Below, piece by piece: positions 59,581-64,000 of a stretch of DNA of 64,000 nucleotides. The notes beneath the pieces were generated by a model, which was not told the DNA's origin, made no database searches, and saw only the letters and a list, made by a program, of their open reading frames with translations. The translations under genes and the position numbers were made by a program. Origin of the DNA: Siphlonurus alternatus (Eukaryota > Arthropoda > Insecta > Ephemeroptera > Siphlonuridae); assembly GCA_949825025.1 (NCBI GenBank), contig OX463788.1, positions 28,157,036 to 28,221,035 of the forward strand, given 5' to 3'. Positions within the stretch are counted from its first letter, which is position 1. Each line of letters begins with the position of its first letter.

Positions 59581-59945
59581 TTAAGTGTAAGATAACGCCA
59601 CCGTTGTTAAAAAAAATCCCTCACACAAAAATTCTGAAAAAAAAATGAAATGTTCTCCTCTACACCCCCTATCAGTAGCTAAACTATCAGGTAAACAAAT
59701 TCGATCTAGTTTTTGAGTTATGAATTTTTAAAGTTGACTACTTGAATTTAACATGGAGAAATGGAACTCCATGTTAAATTAGTCAACTTTAAAAATTCAT
59801 AACTCAAAAACTAGAACGAATTTGTAAACCTGACATTTTAGCCACTGATAGGGGGTGTAGAGGAGAACATTTTAAATTTTTTTCATAATATTCATGTGAG
59901 TGATTTTTTTTTTTTTTAACATTGACGGCGTTATCTTACCCTTAA
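59581..59945. mobile_element. TTAA palindrome splitting a LINE fragment
   Basis: TTAAGTGTAAGATAACGCC ... GGCGTTATCTTACCCTTAA. Same family as 39,757 and 61,173 with more differences. Confidence 0.9.
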
Positions 59946-60524
59946 TATTTCCACATTTACAGTCGTTTTAAGCCACTAATAATTTTAAATTTTTTTATAA
60001 ATGTCAGATTTGTGTTTCCCATGATCAAATTTATATAAAAACATTTAAAACATAAATTTAAGAATTAAATGGGTGAAACTACCCCTCCGACAACCCCCTA
60101 CTGAAGGTGCATGTCTAAATTCTTACAAATTTGAATCATGGGAAACACGAATCTGCCAATAAAAAAAATTTAAAATAATTTATTTTAGGGTTGTTTAGGG
60201 ATGAAACAGGGTAGTTTCCATCTTTAAAATTTCACCACTAAATTGAAAATATATTTTTATTTCATATTCTCAGTTTTCAGATTTTTTGGGCAAGATTTGA
60301 TTTTAACACATTTTCACCCCTGCAAGGAGTGGAAATGACAGGTCATGAACAATTTCCCTCAAAGTAAGTATAGCCCTTGGCTTAAGCCAATTGGCCAACA
60401 CCTGAATGTAAGGTTGTACCCTAGAATTAATTTTTACCTAAGTTAATTTTATGGGCCAAAAATTGTTTCTCCTATATCTAACCCATGTATTCCAATTTTA
60501 TACTCTCCAAATTTAACTGTACAT
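59946..60524. other. Spacer with a weak palindrome
   Basis: GTGTTTCCCATGATCAAATTT (about 60,013) and AATTTGAATCATGGGAAACAC (about 60,128) face each other, so an old foldback is likely. Nothing else recognised. Confidence 0.5.
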
Positions 60525-60668
60525 GCAAGGCATGAAAGGATTAGGTAGACCAAAAAAGGTTTGGTTGTTAGATGTGATTGCAGAATGTTTGAAAAGCAGG
60601 AGTGTTAAAAATACGCAGTGTAATAGAGAGTGTAGAATGCAAAAAGAGTGTTATGAGTATTTCTGAAG
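60525..60668 (+). pseudogene. LINE C-terminal fragment, continuation
   Basis: GMKGLGRPKKVWLLDVIAEC then ECRMQKECYEYF. GRP.K.W.D.I.ECL directly follows the block at 59,386-59,580 in this LINE type, so the two are one broken copy. Confidence 0.72.
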
Positions 60669-61172
60669 CAAAAGTGGAGTATATATGCAAGAATCGAGTG
60701 CTGTAGAGGGCAATTTGTAGACGGCCGAGGTAATGCTGCTGGCTTACCCCGTAAAGGAATATGGCGTCATGTTATCTATATATGTACATACCTAAAAATG
60801 ACAAAATAATTAAAAACTCTGCTTTCAATTTATCAAAAAGACAAAGGGATGGCAGAAGTCTTCACTTTTCACTTGTGTCAGAGGCCCTTCCTATTACATA
60901 TATATTAGTTAACCATGATGCTTAAAATGCGTAGGATATATTTCTTGTTTCAGAGTTATTAAAAGCATGCAGAAACATACATACACCCTATAGATGATAT
61001 ATAAATAATTACTCTCACAAAAGATTTCGGATTTTGAAGCCAAAATTATTTATAAGCCAGCCACTATAATATTATACTCAGGGTCGGTCTGGAGGACGAA
61101 GGCCCGCTTCGGTAGGGCCCCGCCGCGGAAATTTTAGCAAAAGGGGCGTGGCTTTCTTATTGTTTTTTAATT
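60669..61172. other. Spacer with an hAT-like end
   Basis: CAGGGTCGGTCTGGAGGACG at 61,079 followed by GGCCCCGCCGCGG resembles an hAT terminus; no partner end found. Confidence 0.4.
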
Positions 61173-61527
61173 TTAAGGGTAAGGTAACGCCACCAATGTT
61201 AAAAAATATCCCTCTCACAAAAATTCTGAAAAAAATTTAAAATGTTCTCCTCTACACCCCCTATCAGTAGCTAAAATATCAGGTATACAAATACGATCTA
61301 GTTTTTGAGTTATGAATTTTTAAAGTTGACCAATTTAACATGGGAGTTTCATTTCTCCATGTTAAAGTAGTCAACTTTAAAATTTTATAACTCAAAAACT
61401 AGATCGTATTTGTATACCTGATATTTTAGGTACTGATAGGGGGTATAGAGGAGAACATTTTAAATTTTTTTCAGAATTTTTGTGAGAGGGATTTTTTTTA
61501 ACATTGGTGGCGTTACCTTACCCTTAA
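61173..61527. mobile_element. TTAAGGGTAAGGTAACG palindrome, full copy
   Basis: 355 bp TTAA to TTAA, almost identical to 39,757-40,111, so both moved recently relative to the rest. Confidence 0.93.
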
Positions 61528-61829
61528 TATGTCAAAATATTGCAAGGTTTCATTTATTGGGAAATTAAATTTTAAAAAAAATATATATAATATATATGTA
61601 TATTTTTTTTTTTAGTTACAGTTTAATTTTTTTTTTTTTAAGTTAAAGTAAATGATGATCTACGACCAAAAAATAAAATTAAAAAATGAAAGGAACAGCT
61701 GAGTTAATATATTATTATTTTCTAAAAATAGTTCTAGTGCTCCTCCATAATGCAACTGAAATCCAAAAAATTCAAATATATCATACATATATTTCTATAA
61801 AATAATAATAAAAAAAAAAATCTTAAGTC

Positions 61830-62600
61830 AGAAAGAAAGCGTCGTTTAACATAATATAATAAGGTCTTACTTGATGACAAACATCCTCCATTTATTCACT
61901 TGAAAAAGTACACTAGCTGTTGGCCATAAGTGGTGTGTTCCATGGCTCGAGCTTATATAACCAAAAACGTATAAAAAATATTTTTGCTCGGAGCAGTTTT
62001 TCTGTAAAAAAATCGAGAACATATGCCACAGTAAATATTTATGTTAATATTCTCATATGAGTTTTCATTTATTTATTGACGCGGGAGTACAGATATGAGA
62101 GCATAATTATATTTTTTAAATATTTTTTGGTACCAGCTCGTATATGTCTATACCATGATGCAGTAAGTTCTTTTTACATCATGGTCTCTATACTTTTATA
62201 TCGCATCATAATGGTGTGTATTTTTTTCGAATTAATCGAGGGTGTTTGTCAGGTAGGCCCTATCGCTGCGTTTTTAATACATATAATATTAGGAATTTCT
62301 TTCTGGACAACCTATATATGTGAGATAAAATTTTTGGATTCGTGTCGTCCTAAAATTCAATACAAACTTTTTTTTTTTTTTTTTGAAAATAATGAAAATT
62401 TGAACTCAGTAGATATAATACGTCTATTTTTCTACAGTGCTCACTTAATTTCATTTAAGTCCTCTCAAATATATTATGTGTATATGAATTGTAAGTTCAT
62501 GCACAAAGTCACGCGTGATGTCTTTTTATCATACATAAAATAATCCTTGAAACACTTGATAAATTTTTGAATATTTACTTTTTTAGCGCACGGTGAATAT
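61830..62600. mobile_element. Diverged palindrome
   Basis: Centre near 62,045. CATGGCTCGAGCTTATATAA on the left pairs loosely with TACCAGCTCGTATATG on the right, and TTAAACGACG-like and AGTGCTCACTTAATTT edges recall 56,918-57,621. The 155-codon open frame at 62,076-62,543 lies in the right arm and includes a T run (poly-Phe). Confidence 0.55.
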
Positions 62601-62682
62601 TTTATAATTTCAGTAAAATTTCAAATTTTCTATGAGCCCCGGAGGGGGCCCGCGCACTTGCGGCTTGCCGGAGCCTTGGCTC

Positions 62683-63480
62683 AGAGCGAACTTGAGTAGG
62701 AGGCCACAACACGACCGCGCCCACTTTTCAATAGCCGTCCTACTGAGCAGCAGGTTTGCGTGTAATCAAATGGGAGAGGGCTTCACTTTCACTTTGGTCG
62801 CGGTTTACGACAATTACGCTGTATGCTAGAGTTTTCAAAATGAAACAAGTTTAACTCTAATATAGTTTAATCTTATTACTGGACAACCTTCTTTTTCACG
62901 CAAAAACAATATTAATACACTTAAATTAAACTTTTATGAACCCGACTTCTGCTACTTCTGTTACATCTGCGCATGCGCCGGCATGCGCGAAGTAATAAAA
63001 GTCAGTTTACTGGCGATGACGTCATATGAACATTGAAAGCCTTTCTTCATAGCGAGTGGACTTTCACTTTACTTAATTGCATTTTCTATACTTTGTATAT
63101 ATCAAGTAAAGTTATTTACTACATCGAAAATAATGTATGAAAGTTGATTCAAGTACTTTTGTATTTTCAATATTTCGTGACGTCATGATACATTACTAAA
63201 GCTTGGAAGATAGAACCAAGTTCCCGCCCTAACTTTACCGTCTTATTTCTCAAGAAGTATGATATTTATGAACTAAATAAAATAATTAGCAAACGGGAGA
63301 CTACATATTGAAGTATTATCGCACTACAAGACACCTTCATTAATATCAAGTAAATATTTAAAAAAAAATATTTCCTCCCGATTACATTGCATGTTATTTT
63401 TTTAAATTCCGGACGGCTAATGTCTCGACAGATGACGATCGCGCCGGCTGGTTTTTGGCCTCCTACTCAAGTACGCTCTG
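62683..63480 (+). mobile_element. AGAGCGAACTTGAG hAT-like element, copy 3, uninterrupted
   Basis: 798 bp, CTTGGCTC at 62,675-62,682 and 63,481-63,488. It is the reference for the empty sites of both insertions in copy 1. TGACGTCA at 63,017 and 63,178. The ends read AGAGCGAACTTGAGTAGG and CTCAAGTACGCTCTG. Confidence 0.93.
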
Positions 63481-63725
63481 CTTGGCTCCTCTCTGTTCGG
63501 GGACTCTCGGGGGCGTTCGGGTCGGCTCGTGCGATGGCGTTGGCGCGCTTTTGCGGGATTTATTAAAAACGATTCAAACAGCAAAATGTTTCAAATTTGT
63601 AGACGAAAATGAAGAAATAAGAAATAAAATTATAAATTAAAATAATTATATAAAATTATAATTAAATTAAAGTTTAAAATCTTAGCTTAACTAAATTTTA
63701 CTGTCGAGCAATATATAAAGACACC

Positions 63726-63842
63726 ATGATGTACTTAGGGTGGTGGCAATCAGATTCTCCAGAACTTCAGGAGAAATTAAACCTTGAAATGGAGAAAATT
63801 TTGGACGAAATGTATGGTCCAAAAGAGGAAAATTTTGATTAA
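63726..63842 (+). CDS. Small ORF, 38 codons, uncertain
   Basis: MMYLGWWQSDSPELQEKLN, then EMEKILDEMYGPKEENFD and stop. It is rich in Glu and Lys, amphipathic-helix-like, and less biased than chance AT-rich frames. TATATAAAG lies about 15 bases upstream and the ATG has ACACC before it. It matches no family I know. It could be a small protein, an exon, or chance. Confidence 0.3.
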   Translation: MMYLGWWQSDSPELQEKLNLEMEKILDEMYGPKEENFD

Positions 63843-63882
63843 CTTAAGAACTTCGCTTAATTTTTGACTTAATAATAACTTT

Positions 63883-64000
63883 GCTCTTTGGTGTAGTGGT
63901 TAGTACACTTGGCTCTCGTCCGAGAGGTCCCCGGTTCAAATCCCGAATACGGCAGACTTTTCGCGACTTGGAATGGGTGTGACTGGCTTCTAGATGAAAG
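63883..64000 (+). mobile_element. tRNA-derived SINE, copy 2, cut by the window end
   Basis: GCTCTTTGGTGTAGTGGTTA (A-box region), GAGAGGTCCCCGGTTCAAAT (B box), then GACTTGGAATGGGTGTGACT and CTAGATGA of the family body. The second copy of the SINE at 45,960-46,168, in opposite orientation. Confidence 0.85.

Noticed and set aside
62076..62543. 155-codon open frame rich in Phe/Ile, membrane-protein-like
   Set aside because: Lies in an arm of a decayed palindrome, includes a run of T giving poly-Phe, and matches no family I recognise.

Overview
This is an AT-rich stretch of an animal nuclear genome. It looks like a marine-invertebrate type (demosponge or cnidarian would fit), but the window alone does not name the species. 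The case for a metazoan rests on one intron-containing gene for mitochondrial ribosomal protein mS35 (MRPS35), on non-LTR retrotransposon pieces, on a tRNA-derived SINE, and on a dense load of cut-and-paste DNA elements. There are no bacterial-style genes, operons or CRISPR arrays.

MRPS35 lies on the plus strand at 42,957-59,250. Five exons are visible, joined by GT-AG introns whose phases match, and together they encode about 295 residues. The N-terminal exon carrying the import signal was not found. Intron 2 is about 10.3 kb because nested palindromic elements and a LINE filled it. A second coding remnant, at 5,084-5,575, is the start of a protein with the Mutator-like transposase domain. 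It has a frameshift and a 63-bp intron, and it is cut off by a GTAC-rich repeat.

Most of the rest is non-autonomous transposons, many of them long inverted repeats (foldbacks). Target-site duplications (TSDs) sort them into three groups. Elements with 8-bp TSDs are hAT-like: 2,770; 7,232; 11,569; 15,609; 17,617; 30,163; 38,236; 39,597; 62,683. Palindromes bounded by TTAA are piggyBac- or Kolobok-like: 4,122; 8,941; 35,761; 39,757; 43,513; 46,682; 49,707; 51,338; 59,581; 61,173. Palindromes with a 2-bp AT duplication are at 104, 30,726, 32,098 and 47,977. Two of these AT elements sit in LINE reverse-transcriptase genes, and removing the element plus one AT restores the reading frame.

Layout. 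0-12 kb: a broken LINE, several palindromes, the Mutator-domain fragment and G-rich hAT elements. 12-15 kb: CAAGATCTTG-rich elements and a 142-bp tandem array. 15.6-20 kb: a 4.4-kb composite palindrome with an AAGTGGTCA-repeat core. 21-24.7 kb: a second AAGTGGTCA element with an insertion. 25-29 kb: 89-bp satellite arrays around a CAATATTGG element. 30-33.6 kb: two copies of an ~800-bp hAT-like element, one carrying two younger insertions; a third copy is at 62.7 kb. 34-42 kb: more palindromes and a 2.2-kb hAT-like element. 43-59 kb: MRPS35. 59-64 kb: LINE fragments, TTAA elements and a SINE cut by the window edge.

The most unusual signals are these. A set of nested insertions can be put in order at 46.7-53.5 kb, with 5S-rRNA-like and tRNA-like sequences mirrored in the palindrome arms. 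The full CRE palindrome TGACGTCA occurs 20 times, spread over about ten different element contexts.
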